DNA from: Alphaproteobacteria bacterium
Lineage (GTDB): Bacteria > Pseudomonadota > Alphaproteobacteria > Micavibrionales > Micavibrionaceae
DNA: 34,765 nt
Direction of reading: 5' to 3'
NCBI GenBank assembly: GCA_003245575.1
Contig: QKCR01000097.1
Span: 1 to 34,765 of the forward strand
A program made the position numbers and the translations under genes. The notes under the pieces were generated by a model. The model saw nothing but the letters and a program-made list of their open reading frames with translations, did no database searches and had not been told where the DNA came from. Below, piece after piece: positions 16,993 through 24,771 of this stretch; the stretch's first letter is position 1; every line of letters begins with the position of its first letter.

Positions 16993-17382
16993 TTACCCCT
17001 TCAAAGGTAAAAGTCCCATGCCGAAATGGAGATTTGCGATCTCTATAACCAAATTTACTCTTTCAAACATCGGAGAGCCGGCCTCAAGATCCTTAAACAG
17101 AATAACCCCACCTGTTCCACTTAAGTCATTGTTTAATTTTGGAAATATGTCCACTATTAAGCATCTTGAGTAAAGGTCATAGTATCTGCGTGCATAGATG
17201 TCATCGCGTTTACTGTTGGGTTTTCCTTGCAGCCTTGTTCCCAAAGGGTCATCTGTTCCGCCCTTGCCGATTTCTTCAACCCAACCGTCCGCATTAAAGC
17301 GAATGCGAGTTGTCGATGAAATCTGGAAAATATATTTCCCGTCGACAGGCGTCAAAGCCGGATTATTTGTTGTTTCGTTCAT
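16993..17382 (-). CDS. Hypothetical protein, 129 residues
   Basis: I do not recognise a family. It has no signal peptide or membrane span, and looks like a small alpha/beta protein: FQISSTTRIRFNADGWVEEIG near the start, RYYDLYSRCLIVDIFPKLN in the middle and NLVIEIANLHFGMGLLPLKG at the end. Its ATG overlaps the stop of the phosphatase gene (ATGA, 17379-17382), so it is translationally coupled and may act with that enzyme. A terminator follows, which supports a real two-gene operon. Confidence 0.7.
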   Translation of the reverse strand: MNETTNNPALTPVDGKYIFQISSTTRIRFNADGWVEEIGKGGTDDPLGTRLQGKPNSKRDDIYARRYYDLYSRCLIVDIFPKLNNDLSGTGGVILFKDLEAGSPMFERVNLVIEIANLHFGMGLLPLKG

Positions 17383-17891
17383 ACTGCGCCTTCCAGTGTT
17401 TCCGGTTGGTTTGCTGCGTTATGGCGAATAATCATCCCTAGTAGCTCACCGGTTCCTTTACTTACCATCTCATAGACCTGCAGGAAGTCTTCCATTTCGC
17501 CGTAATATGGATCCGGAACTTCCAGCTTACCGAGTCCCGCATACTCCATGAATAAATGTATCTTAGTGTGATGCCTTTCCGGGCATTTATCTTTGAGGAA
17601 AATCACGTGAGACTTATCCATTCCAAGGATCAGGTCAAACGACTCAAAATCCTGCATGGATATTTGATTAGCCTTAATATTTGATGCGTCTATCCCGTTT
17701 TCCTGACACATACGCACCGTTCTATAATCCGGAGCTTCTCCAATATGGTAGTTATGCGTCCCTACCGATGCAATATTCAAGTCGGGAGGACTCTCCTGGT
17801 TCTTAACTCTTGCTTTCATAACGGCTTCTGCCATTGGAGAACGGCAGATATTTCCGGTACATACAAAAAGGATGTTGCGAATCTTGTGCAT
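17379..17891 (-). CDS. Low-molecular-weight protein tyrosine phosphatase
   Basis: A 170-residue cytoplasmic phosphatase. The P-loop VCTGNICRSP carries the nucleophile C11, R17 and S18. D127 in VPDPYYG is the general acid. AEAV and SVGTHNYHIGEAPDYRT are typical of the family. Bacterial members dephosphorylate tyrosine kinases that control capsule or exopolysaccharide (Wzb, Ptp), or act on arsenate. The general acid loop with two Tyr favours the tyrosine phosphatase role. No tyrosine kinase gene is in view; a YjbH-type gene lies 2 kb away. It is transcribed away from olsB. Confidence 0.92.
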   Translation of the reverse strand: MHKIRNILFVCTGNICRSPMAEAVMKARVKNQESPPDLNIASVGTHNYHIGEAPDYRTVRMCQENGIDASNIKANQISMQDFESFDLILGMDKSHVIFLKDKCPERHHTKIHLFMEYAGLGKLEVPDPYYGEMEDFLQVYEMVSKGTGELLGMIIRHNAANQPETLEGAV

Positions 17892-17979
17892 TAATTTACG
17901 ATACGGGAGTTAAAAAAGATTACAAGCCGGAAGGCGGTTTTTCTGTGACATTTGAACAAAATACAGAGCAGCAGATTTC

Positions 17980-18822
17980 ATGACTATAGAGACAGATGAG
18001 CAACAAGATCGTATCACATTACGACTGGCTCAAAACGAAGATGAAGTACGCGCAGCCCAGCATCTCAGATATATCGTTTTTTATGAAGAGTTTGGTGCAA
18101 AAGCTTCAGATGAAATGAGTGCCCAGCGTCTCGATTTCGATGAATATGATCTATACGCAGATCATCTGATTATCATTGATGAGGCACGTAAACCCGAAGA
18201 AGGGCAGATTGTCGGAACGTATCGATTATTCCGCCGCGAACGTTTACCTGCTGACAAGGAATTCTATACATCGCATGAATTTGACATTTCGCCTCTTGTT
18301 AACAGCGACGCGAAATTGTTGGAACTGGGTCGTTCCTGCGTCCTGCCGGAATACAGAACCAAACATATCATGCAGCGCTTGTGGGAAGGTATTGCTGACT
18401 ATCTTGCCACCCACCAAATTGATCTGATGTTTGGATGTGCCAGTCTGCAGGGGACGTCCCCTGAAGCAGCAAGTGGACAATTAGCCTATCTAAAATATTT
18501 TCATGAGCCTCCGGAGGACCTTTGTCCTGTTGCCCACCCGGATTGTATGGCAGGACTTACTCTTCCGGATAAGGAAAGTATCAATGCGCGCCGCGTGTTC
18601 TCGTCCCTCCCCCCTTTAATTAAAGGCTATTTGAGATTGGGCGCCTATATCGGTAAAGGGGCTTATCTTGATTCAGACTTTAATTGTATTGATGTTTGTA
18701 TTGTTCTTCCTACGGGGAAAGTTACTTCAAAATATGTGAAGCATTTTGAACGTAAGCTCCAAAAAGAAATCATTATAGATTCCAGCTTCAACCAATCCTT
18801 TTCAAAAGAAAATCCCGAATAA
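17980..18822 (+). CDS. olsB: L-ornithine N-alpha-acyltransferase (GNAT-like)
   Basis: A 280-residue protein of the OlsB family, which transfers a 3-hydroxyacyl chain from acyl-ACP to ornithine, the first step of ornithine-lipid synthesis. Recognisable parts are LRYIVFYEEFGAKA near residue 30, the DEYDLYADHLIIID segment, GTYRLFRRERLP, ELGRSCVLPEYRT at about 110 and the later GAYLDSDFNCIDVCIV. The stop codon shares a base with the ATG of the next acyltransferase, which fits the usual olsBA pair. The start has only a weak purine stretch upstream. Confidence 0.88.
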   Translation: MTIETDEQQDRITLRLAQNEDEVRAAQHLRYIVFYEEFGAKASDEMSAQRLDFDEYDLYADHLIIIDEARKPEEGQIVGTYRLFRRERLPADKEFYTSHEFDISPLVNSDAKLLELGRSCVLPEYRTKHIMQRLWEGIADYLATHQIDLMFGCASLQGTSPEAASGQLAYLKYFHEPPEDLCPVAHPDCMAGLTLPDKESINARRVFSSLPPLIKGYLRLGAYIGKGAYLDSDFNCIDVCIVLPTGKVTSKYVKHFERKLQKEIIIDSSFNQSFSKENPE

Positions 18823-19604
18823 TGCGTTCTTTTAAAGCCGTCTTTAAAATCTTTCTTCTTGCTGTATGGACTCTTCCTCTGGTGCTTGTACAAATGCTTG
18901 TCCTTATTTTTCACAGAGGCAAAGGGGCGTACTTCATTCCCCGTTTTTGGCATAAGGGCGTCTGCGCCATTATAGGGCTTAAGACCGAAATCAAAGGAAC
19001 GCCGATTCATAATCGTCAGCTGATTTATATCAGCAATCATCTCTCCTATCTGGATATTCCCGTTATCGGCTCATCCCTATTGGCCTCTTTTATTGCCAAA
19101 GAAGATGTTGCCCACTGGCCTGTTCTAGGTTTTCTCTCAAAAGTACAGCAAACTGCCTTTATCAGCCGTTCCTCTTCACATGCAAAAAAAGTAGCCAATG
19201 CCCTTGATACAATGTTGAAGCAAGGGAAAAGCCTGATTCTGTTTCCCGAAGGAACTTCTTCTGCCGGCACGAGTGTTTTACCCTTCAAATCCAGCCTATT
19301 TTCCCTATCCATGCCCAAAGATATGGCCCCTGTCGCGATCCAACCCTTTGTTTTGAAACTGACACGAGTTAACGGACAACCGACCACAGAACAAAGCAGA
19401 GATTTGTATTCCTGGTACGGTGACATGGATTTTGGCCCACATATCTGGGAATTCATGAAAAATAGCGGCGCCACTGTCGAATTAACCTTCCTAGATGTTG
19501 TAGAACCGTCTGTAGAACTTGACCGGAAAGCGTTGTGCAAATTGGTTCAAGACAAGATCGAATCAGGTCTAGGCGTCGCAATTGGTAGTTCAATTGAGGG
19601 CTAA
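18822..19604 (+). CDS. olsA: Lyso-ornithine lipid O-acyltransferase (PlsC-type)
   Basis: A 260-residue 1-acylglycerol-3-phosphate acyltransferase-family protein. Residues 8-30 are a hydrophobic N-terminal segment. The acyltransferase box is NHLSYLD (H73, D78) and the phosphate-binding block is FPEGTSS (141-147). VAIQPF is also typical. Direct coupling to olsB indicates that it acylates lyso-ornithine lipid, although such enzymes can also serve phospholipid synthesis like PlsC. The product is a phosphorus-free membrane lipid. Confidence 0.87.
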   Translation: MRSFKAVFKIFLLAVWTLPLVLVQMLVLIFHRGKGAYFIPRFWHKGVCAIIGLKTEIKGTPIHNRQLIYISNHLSYLDIPVIGSSLLASFIAKEDVAHWPVLGFLSKVQQTAFISRSSSHAKKVANALDTMLKQGKSLILFPEGTSSAGTSVLPFKSSLFSLSMPKDMAPVAIQPFVLKLTRVNGQPTTEQSRDLYSWYGDMDFGPHIWEFMKNSGATVELTFLDVVEPSVELDRKALCKLVQDKIESGLGVAIGSSIEG

Positions 19605-19610
19605 ATCCGC

Positions 19611-19630
19611 TCTGGACGCGAGCGTCCAGA
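19611..19630 (+). repeat. Hairpin after olsA
   Basis: TCTGGACG and CGTCCAGA are perfect 8-base arms around CGAG. It starts seven bases after the olsA stop and has no T-run, so it is more likely an mRNA-stabilising or processing hairpin than a terminator. Confidence 0.5.
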
Positions 19631-19673
19631 CACGTTAGAACATATTAAAATCGTTGCTATTTATGAGGACAGC

Positions 19674-19892
19674 ATGAATTTAACAAAAGATGATATTTCA
19701 AAACTTCAGTCTTATTTACAGAAAAAATTCGGAAATCCGGGTTTGACCATTCGCGAGCGTCGCGTGGCGGATTCTGTAGAGGTTTACCTGAACGGCGAAG
19801 CCATCGGGACAATATATAAGGATAATGATGAAGGTGAGGTTTCTTACGATTTCAATATGTCCATTCTGGATATTGACATCGAAGAAGCCTGA
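19674..19892 (+). CDS. DUF3126 family small protein
   Basis: A 72-residue acidic protein. LQSYLQKKFGNPGLTIRERR, then VEVYLNGEAIGTIYKDNDEG and YDFNMSILDIDI fit the small DUF3126 family known from alphaproteobacteria, whose role is unknown. The start has GAGG nine to ten bases upstream. It lies between olsA and a secreted protein gene with a separate promoter. It may be read together with olsBA, as only a non-terminator hairpin separates them. Confidence 0.85.
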   Translation: MNLTKDDISKLQSYLQKKFGNPGLTIRERRVADSVEVYLNGEAIGTIYKDNDEGEVSYDFNMSILDIDIEEA

Positions 19893-19915
19893 TTTGGGCT
19901 TATCCCTGATTGAAT

Positions 19916-19966
19916 ATGGGGCTAATTTCGGGAAAATGTCATGTTTGTTTTGCCAAATAGCCCCAT
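19916..19966 (+). repeat. Long-range inverted repeat downstream of the DUF3126 gene
   Basis: ATGGGGCTA (19916-19924) and TAGCCCCAT (19958-19966) are perfect 9-base arms 33 bases apart. No T-run follows. The right arm overlaps the predicted promoter spacer of the next gene. Confidence 0.4.
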
Positions 19967-19987
19967 CCTATTGTAAACTATAGTTTA
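19945..19987 (+). promoter_or_regulatory. Promoter with palindromic operator candidate for the secreted protein gene
   Basis: TTGTTT (19945-19950) and TATTGT (19969-19974) are spaced by 18 bases. The perfect 14-base palindrome TAAACTATAGTTTA covers 19974-19987, exactly where the start site would fall. That is a classical repressor-operator position. Confidence 0.45.
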
Positions 19988-20037
19988 TATGGTCGTTTTT
20001 GCCGAATGTCTTTTGGCAATAGAGAGTTGGAGGAAAT

Positions 20038-20820
20038 ATGGTGTCTTTATTCTCATGTCGTAAGGTTGCGCTCGTTTTCGCGACTCTTGGTATCCTGATA
20101 GCCCCAACTTCTTCGAAAGCGGCCTCGGCAGTCTATGATTCTGCTTGTGATACCAGCTTTATGAATGCACTCAAAGATAAGGCCTGGATGGAAGCCCAGC
20201 GTGAAATGATGCACAACCAGCAAATGGTCTGGAAACCGGATAGCGTTCTGGCGCTCGGATGTTACAAACACTGGATTGACGGCCTTAAAGGTACAATTTC
20301 TTTCTCTAATGATAACGGGAGTGGTCTGAACAGCCTGGGAAGCGACGCCTCCAGCTATTTAAGCTCTGCTTTTAACCACACTCTGGCAGGCGGAAACGGA
20401 AGCGGATCCAACTCGAGTAACTGCGGTAACATCGCGACTTTGTGGCAATATTCCCGCTGTAAAAACCTTAACCTGACCCAAATTCAAACGCTTAAAGATG
20501 TTAGCGGTAGTGATCCGCGTGTTGCACCTGGCGGCGCTTGTGGTTCCACAGGTGGCTGGAGCGGACCAGCAGGTAACGCAGTTGCCGTGGCTTGGGGAAC
20601 AACATTTGACAGCATGAATTTGTTTACCAATGTTGTCGCGCCTCTTTCCGAAGTATCCGGAGGTAAATGTTCCGTCGGTATTCCGACAGGTGTGAAAATC
20701 GGGGGCGGAAGTAACCCTGAAATCGTTTGCCCTAACCCGGGCTGCTCTCCGGATGGAACTGCACATCCGAAATGCTGTAAATCAGGAACTACTTCAAACT
20801 GTAGCGCTGCGTTGCCATAG
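20038..20820 (+). CDS. Cysteine-rich secreted protein of unknown family
   Basis: A 260-residue exported protein. Residues 1-29 form a signal peptide (hydrophobic VALVFATLGILIA, cleavage near SSKAAS). The mature part has 11 cysteines, including CPNPGC and CC near the C-terminus, suggesting disulfides made in the periplasm. FMNALKDKAWMEAQREMMHN is an amphipathic helix ending in WKPDSVLALGCY; the middle is rich in Gly, Ser and Asn. GGAGG lies four bases before ATG, a strong ribosome site. It has its own promoter and a strong terminator, so it is a single-gene unit, probably well expressed. I do not recognise its family. It could be a secreted structural or conjugation/pilus-associated protein, but no such genes are near. 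Confidence 0.8.
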   Translation: MVSLFSCRKVALVFATLGILIAPTSSKAASAVYDSACDTSFMNALKDKAWMEAQREMMHNQQMVWKPDSVLALGCYKHWIDGLKGTISFSNDNGSGLNSLGSDASSYLSSAFNHTLAGGNGSGSNSSNCGNIATLWQYSRCKNLNLTQIQTLKDVSGSDPRVAPGGACGSTGGWSGPAGNAVAVAWGTTFDSMNLFTNVVAPLSEVSGGKCSVGIPTGVKIGGGSNPEIVCPNPGCSPDGTAHPKCCKSGTTSNCSAALP

Positions 20821-20854
20821 AGATGTTTAAAACTGATACTTGGTTTTCTTGTTC

Positions 20855-20884
20855 TCAGGCCCTATAAAGGGCCTGAAGCTTTTT
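20855..20884 (+). terminator. Rho-independent terminator after the secreted protein gene
   Basis: TCAGGCCCT and AGGGCCTGA form a perfect 9-base stem with an ATAA loop, followed by AGCTTTTT. It is 35 bases past the stop codon and isolates this gene from waaA. Confidence 0.88.
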
Positions 20885-20900
20885 AGGAGTTTTGAAACTT

Positions 20901-22217
20901 ATGAGCTTGTTTTGGTTCTATAAAAAGACAATGACGTACGGCGTGCCTATGATTAACGCCGTGCTTCGGAATCGTCTAAAATCCGGAAAGGAAGATCCGA
21001 ACCGTGTCCGCGAACGATACGGAGAAGCATCAATCAAACGACCTGATGGCGTGCTGATGTGGGTTCACGTCGCAAGTGTCGGTGAAGCCCAATCCATGCT
21101 CCCGATGATTTCCCTGTTTCTGGAGCAGAATCCTGATGCTCATGTTCTTGTGACAACTATCACCAGAACAGCAGCGCAGCTTCTTGAAACCCGTTTACCA
21201 GATCGCGCGTTTCACCAATATCTTCCGATCGACAAACCTCAATGGGTTCGTAAATTTCTAGATCACTGGAATCCAACTCTTGTCCTGTGGGCAGAATCTG
21301 AATTATGGCCCTTTATTATCGCCGAAATCGGAAAAAGACGCATCCCTGCCGCACTTTTGAACGCCCGTATGTCCGAGAAGTCTTTCCGCAATTGGAGCTA
21401 CGCCAAAAGCCTTTCGGAAAAAATTCTCTCGGCCTTTGCTGTTATATTGACTCAAACGGATAAGGATCGCGATTTTTATATCAAGTTAGGTGGGCGCAGT
21501 GTTGTGACCAGTGACAATGTCAAATACTGTGCATCTCCTCTCCCCTATAGCACAGCCGAGCTGGATGACTTACGGTCACAAGTCGGAGCGCGGTCGGTAT
21601 GGGTCTATGCCAGTACGCATAAAGGTGAGGAAGAACTTGCTTTAGCAACCCATAAAAACTTAATTAGTAAATTCCCAGACTTGCTGACGATTGTTGTTCC
21701 CCGCCATCCCGAGCGCGCGCCAGACGTTGAATCACTTTTTCAAGAAAGCGGTCTATCTTTCGGAACCAGAACAAAAAACAAATACCCAGCCGCAGACCAC
21801 TCTATTTTCCTCGGGGATACACTCGGGGAGCTTGGACTGTTTTACGCCCTTGCCCCGATTGCCTGTATCGGGCGGAGTTTTAGCGATGATGGCGGCGGAG
21901 GACACAACCCTCTGGAAGCAGCTTTGCTACACAGTGCTGTTCTTCATGGTCCGAACATTCAGAACTTACAGGAAATTTATGACCGGATGGACTTAGCGGG
22001 GGCATCTCTACCTGTTACCCATGGGGAAGATTTATCTGCTTTAATTTATAAGCTCTTGTCCTCTCCGGATATCCTACAAGACCAGATTGATCGCTCTTAC
22101 CAGTTCGCCGAAAGCAAAACGCATATCCTTTCAAAAATTATAGAAGAACTGGAACCTGTTTTTCTTCTGGCTCATCTCCCTGTTCTAACTCATCCAGATC
22201 AAGCGGAGGTCATCTAA
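20901..22217 (+). CDS. waaA: 3-deoxy-D-manno-octulosonic acid (Kdo) transferase
   Basis: A GT30 glycosyltransferase of about 438 residues that adds Kdo to lipid IVA at the inner membrane. RERYG near residue 30, WVHVASVGEAQS at about 54-65, HQYLPIDKPQWVRKFLDHWNP and LWAESELWPFI are family signatures; the C-terminal half has FSDDGGGGHNPLEAALLHSAVLHGP, the donor-binding region. I choose ATG 20901 over an in-frame TTG at 20892 because AGGAG (20885-20889) is 11 bases from the ATG and only two from the TTG. One base separates its stop from lpxK, so they are coupled. Confidence 0.95.
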   Translation: MSLFWFYKKTMTYGVPMINAVLRNRLKSGKEDPNRVRERYGEASIKRPDGVLMWVHVASVGEAQSMLPMISLFLEQNPDAHVLVTTITRTAAQLLETRLPDRAFHQYLPIDKPQWVRKFLDHWNPTLVLWAESELWPFIIAEIGKRRIPAALLNARMSEKSFRNWSYAKSLSEKILSAFAVILTQTDKDRDFYIKLGGRSVVTSDNVKYCASPLPYSTAELDDLRSQVGARSVWVYASTHKGEEELALATHKNLISKFPDLLTIVVPRHPERAPDVESLFQESGLSFGTRTKNKYPAADHSIFLGDTLGELGLFYALAPIACIGRSFSDDGGGGHNPLEAALLHSAVLHGPNIQNLQEIYDRMDLAGASLPVTHGEDLSALIYKLLSSPDILQDQIDRSYQFAESKTHILSKIIEELEPVFLLAHLPVLTHPDQAEVI

Positions 22218-22218
22218 C

Positions 22219-23205
22219 ATGAAAACCCCTGCCTTCTGGTATAAACCTTCGCCCGATCTTCTGGCTTACGCCCTATCCCCTTTGGCATGTTTCTACCAAT
22301 GGGCAGATCGACACAATAAACAGCAAACATATCCCAAACAGGCTTCTATTCCGGTTTTATGTGTCGGTAACATTACCGCAGGCGGCAGCGGAAAGACTCC
22401 CGTTGCCTTGGCTTTGTTCAAGCTTTTGCAAGACAACAACCTCTCGGTCTCTCCTGCATTTTTGACACGCGGATATAAAAGCCATGTTATTGGTCCGGAA
22501 TATGTCGGCACGCCTCATAGCCCTGATATATGGGGGGATGAAGCTCTTCTGTTAGCAGAGCATGGTCCGACTATCGTTGCCAGAAGCCGCTATGACGGGG
22601 CACAGTTAGGATCTGACACTGGGCGGGACATTGTCCTTCTAGATGATGGGCTTCAACATTACGGACTCAAGAAAGACTTATCTTTTTGCGTCGTTGATGG
22701 GGCACATGGACTTGGTAACGGTCGTCCTCTTCCCGCCGGACCATTGCGTGTGACGTTGGCCGATGCCCTACCCAACATAGATGCTTTCATCCTTATCGGG
22801 GACGTGACCCATCCCAGTTGCGCTGCCATCTTATCCAGTGGGAAGCCTGTATTTAGGGCATCTGTTCGTCCGACAAATTTAGATGAACTTCCCCGAAACA
22901 TCCCGTATCTGGCATTTTGTGGGATTGGCTTACCCCAAAAATTCAAAACAACATTAAATCAGAACGGCTTTCATTTGGTTGAATTTGAAGCTTTTGCGGA
23001 TCACCACACATATAGCACTGATGACCTTTTATCATTAGTCAATACAGCCCTTAAACGAGATGCACGCCTGATAACAACAGAGAAAGATTTTGCACGCCTT
23101 CCTGATTTCCCAAAAAAATCCATGATAGATGTCCTTAAAATCGAACTGGTGTGGGAAGATGCCCCTGCTTTGTCTGCATATATTAAAGAGGCGTTGAGAA
23201 AATGA
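22219..23205 (+). CDS. lpxK: Tetraacyldisaccharide 4'-kinase
   Basis: A 328-residue inner-membrane-associated kinase that phosphorylates the 4' position of the lipid A disaccharide to give lipid IVA. The P-loop is GNITAGGSGKTP (50-61). DDGLQHYGLKKDLSFCVVDG, then NGRPLPAGPLR, are lipid A kinase signatures. VEFEAFADHHTYSTDDL and LITTEKDFARLP are in the C-terminal half. Length matches the E. coli enzyme. Its end overlaps the acyltransferase gene by four bases (ATGA). It sits between waaA and a late acyltransferase, as in many Gram-negative bacteria. Confidence 0.96.
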   Translation: MKTPAFWYKPSPDLLAYALSPLACFYQWADRHNKQQTYPKQASIPVLCVGNITAGGSGKTPVALALFKLLQDNNLSVSPAFLTRGYKSHVIGPEYVGTPHSPDIWGDEALLLAEHGPTIVARSRYDGAQLGSDTGRDIVLLDDGLQHYGLKKDLSFCVVDGAHGLGNGRPLPAGPLRVTLADALPNIDAFILIGDVTHPSCAAILSSGKPVFRASVRPTNLDELPRNIPYLAFCGIGLPQKFKTTLNQNGFHLVEFEAFADHHTYSTDDLLSLVNTALKRDARLITTEKDFARLPDFPKKSMIDVLKIELVWEDAPALSAYIKEALRK

Positions 23206-24044
23206 AGAAAATTCGATATTTGATTGAAGCCTCTCTTGTACGGACTTTGATTTTTGTATTCAGTTTGCTGTCTCCTGCCAAGGCCTCTGCACTCGGAGGT
23301 GCAATCCTTGGCACAATCGGCCCTCTGATGTCTTCCAAGCGCAAAGCATTACGCCATATTACAGACTCCCTTCAGGTCGATGACACAACATCCAAGAAGA
23401 TTTTACGCGATATGTGGAATAACCTCGGACGGAATTTTGCCGAATATCCGCATTTGTATAATCTGACCGCGCATCATGTCATTCTGGAAGGCGCAGAAAA
23501 TCTTGAGGATATTCCGCAAAGCGCAGGCCCTGCTATTTTCTTTTCCGCACATCTTGCGAACTGGGAGATTGCCGCGCCATCCCTACGACCACAGAATATT
23601 GATGTTGATCTGATTTATCGCGCTCCGAATAATCCTTATGTTGAAGACATCTTACAAAAATGTCGGAGTATGAACGGGACTTTACGTACCTATCCGAAAT
23701 CATCCCAAGGAATGCGCCAAGTTGTGTCTGCACTCAAGCAAGGACGACGGATCGGTATTCTGATTGACCAAAAATATAATCAAGGTGTTGAAGCCGATTT
23801 CTTCGGGCGCCCTGCGATGACGTCGACGGCTTTTATCCAGCTTGCCAAGAAATTTCAATGCCCACTTGTTCCTGTCCGCGTGGAGCGATTAGACGGCGCG
23901 GAATTTCGTGTGACCGTTTATCCGTCGTTGGACATTTCAAAGCAAGATGATGTGCTGTTGAAAGAAGCACATACGCTTCTTGAAAGCTGGATTACAGAAC
24001 GTCCTGCACAGTGGCTTTGGCTACATAAACGTTGGAAGCATTAA
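23202..24044 (+). CDS. Lipid A biosynthesis lauroyl-type acyltransferase
   Basis: A 280-residue LpxL/HtrB-like enzyme, which adds a secondary acyl chain to Kdo-lipid A at the cytoplasmic face of the inner membrane. An N-terminal hydrophobic stretch (12-24) serves as anchor. The catalytic motif is HLANWE (H117 with E122). LIYRAPNNPYVEDIL, RIGILIDQKYNQGVEADFFGRPAMTST and PLVPVRVERLDG are typical of the family. Linked to waaA and lpxK as the last gene of the unit. Which acyl chain it transfers (lpxL or lpxM type) is not evident. Confidence 0.92.
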   Translation: MKKIRYLIEASLVRTLIFVFSLLSPAKASALGGAILGTIGPLMSSKRKALRHITDSLQVDDTTSKKILRDMWNNLGRNFAEYPHLYNLTAHHVILEGAENLEDIPQSAGPAIFFSAHLANWEIAAPSLRPQNIDVDLIYRAPNNPYVEDILQKCRSMNGTLRTYPKSSQGMRQVVSALKQGRRIGILIDQKYNQGVEADFFGRPAMTSTAFIQLAKKFQCPLVPVRVERLDGAEFRVTVYPSLDISKQDDVLLKEAHTLLESWITERPAQWLWLHKRWKH

Positions 24045-24054
24045 AGAGATTGGA

Positions 24055-24131
24055 TGGTGCGCCAGGAGGGACTCGAACCCCCGGCCAAGCCGTTATGAGC
24101 GGCTTGCTCTAACCAACTGAGCTACTAGCGC
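24055..24131 (-). tRNA. tRNA with CAT anticodon (elongator Met or Ile2)
   Basis: On the minus strand a full cloverleaf of 77 bases including an encoded CCA. The acceptor stem GCGCTAG pairs with CTGGCGC (one G-U). The D arm GCTC/GAGC, the anticodon stem AGCCG/CGGCT with loop CTCATAA, and the T arm GGGGG/CCCTC with loop TTCGAGT are all present. The anticodon is CAT. G1-C72 pairing rules out the initiator type. C4-G69 followed by a U5-G68 wobble does not decide between methionine elongator and the lysidine-modified isoleucine tRNA. Confidence 0.95.
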
Positions 24132-24144
24132 ATCCAGTGGGCGT

Positions 24145-24172
24145 ATTATCCTGAAATCTTAGGAAAAATCAA
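24145..24172 (-). promoter_or_regulatory. Promoter for the tRNA gene
   Basis: On the minus strand TTGATT (24172-24167) and GATAAT (24150-24145) are spaced by 16 bases, about 13 bases before the mature tRNA 5' end. The -35 overlaps the stop codon of the membrane protein gene. Confidence 0.6.
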
Positions 24173-24759
24173 GCCTCTCGGGTAAACAAACGACGGCGGA
24201 ATATGATGGTTGAGACCAAAACCGTGTTCATAATGACCATTCCGACTGAATAGATAATTGTGGCTGGTACGTAATTTTGCACAGCCAGAAGAACAAAAAC
24301 ATGTTTACATGCCGCAATCCCGTGCGTAGTCGCCATTTCTTCATACGGCCTATTCCAAACCTTGCGCAAGGTCGGGATATAGCCTGCACTATCAATTAAT
24401 GTCACCCAGACAGCCGCCGTGACAGGATTTTGAGTGACCAGCCACATTGGAATAGCCGCCAGAGAGGCCAAAAAGACAATCCAATCGCTTCGAGTAATAT
24501 GTTTTTCGCCATGCCGGATTGAGGCCAGCAAAATGGATAAGCACAATATAGTTGAAATGCCCCCGCTCCACGCCCCACTTCCTGCCCCTTCCAGATATTG
24601 AATGAGAAAGGCAATTGCAGTTAGTAATGTCCATATAACCCACGTAAAAATATGCGGTTTATTCGTACCTTTGAGCGTTGCCCAAAGATACGGACCTAAA
24701 GAAAAGAGGGCCAAAGCAACGCTCAGCCCTCCCCAAATTTCCGGTGATAATGTCATCAC
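24169..24759 (-). CDS. Multi-pass membrane protein of unknown function
   Basis: A 196-residue integral membrane protein with about six hydrophobic segments (near 8-27, 37-57, 65-83, 92-109, 111-128 and 150-185). Two proline-aromatic helical pairs, KPHIFTWVIWTLLTAIAF and GYIPTLRKVW, recall PQ-loop/SWEET-like half repeats, but no clear PQ dipeptide is present. It begins 12 bases after the rpoD stop and is on the same strand, so it probably rides on the rpoD transcript. Transport or sensing is a guess. Confidence 0.8.
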   Translation of the reverse strand: MMTLSPEIWGGLSVALALFSLGPYLWATLKGTNKPHIFTWVIWTLLTAIAFLIQYLEGAGSGAWSGGISTILCLSILLASIRHGEKHITRSDWIVFLASLAAIPMWLVTQNPVTAAVWVTLIDSAGYIPTLRKVWNRPYEEMATTHGIAACKHVFVLLAVQNYVPATIIYSVGMVIMNTVLVSTIIFRRRLFTREA

Positions 24760-24771
24760 ATCTCTATCTTT

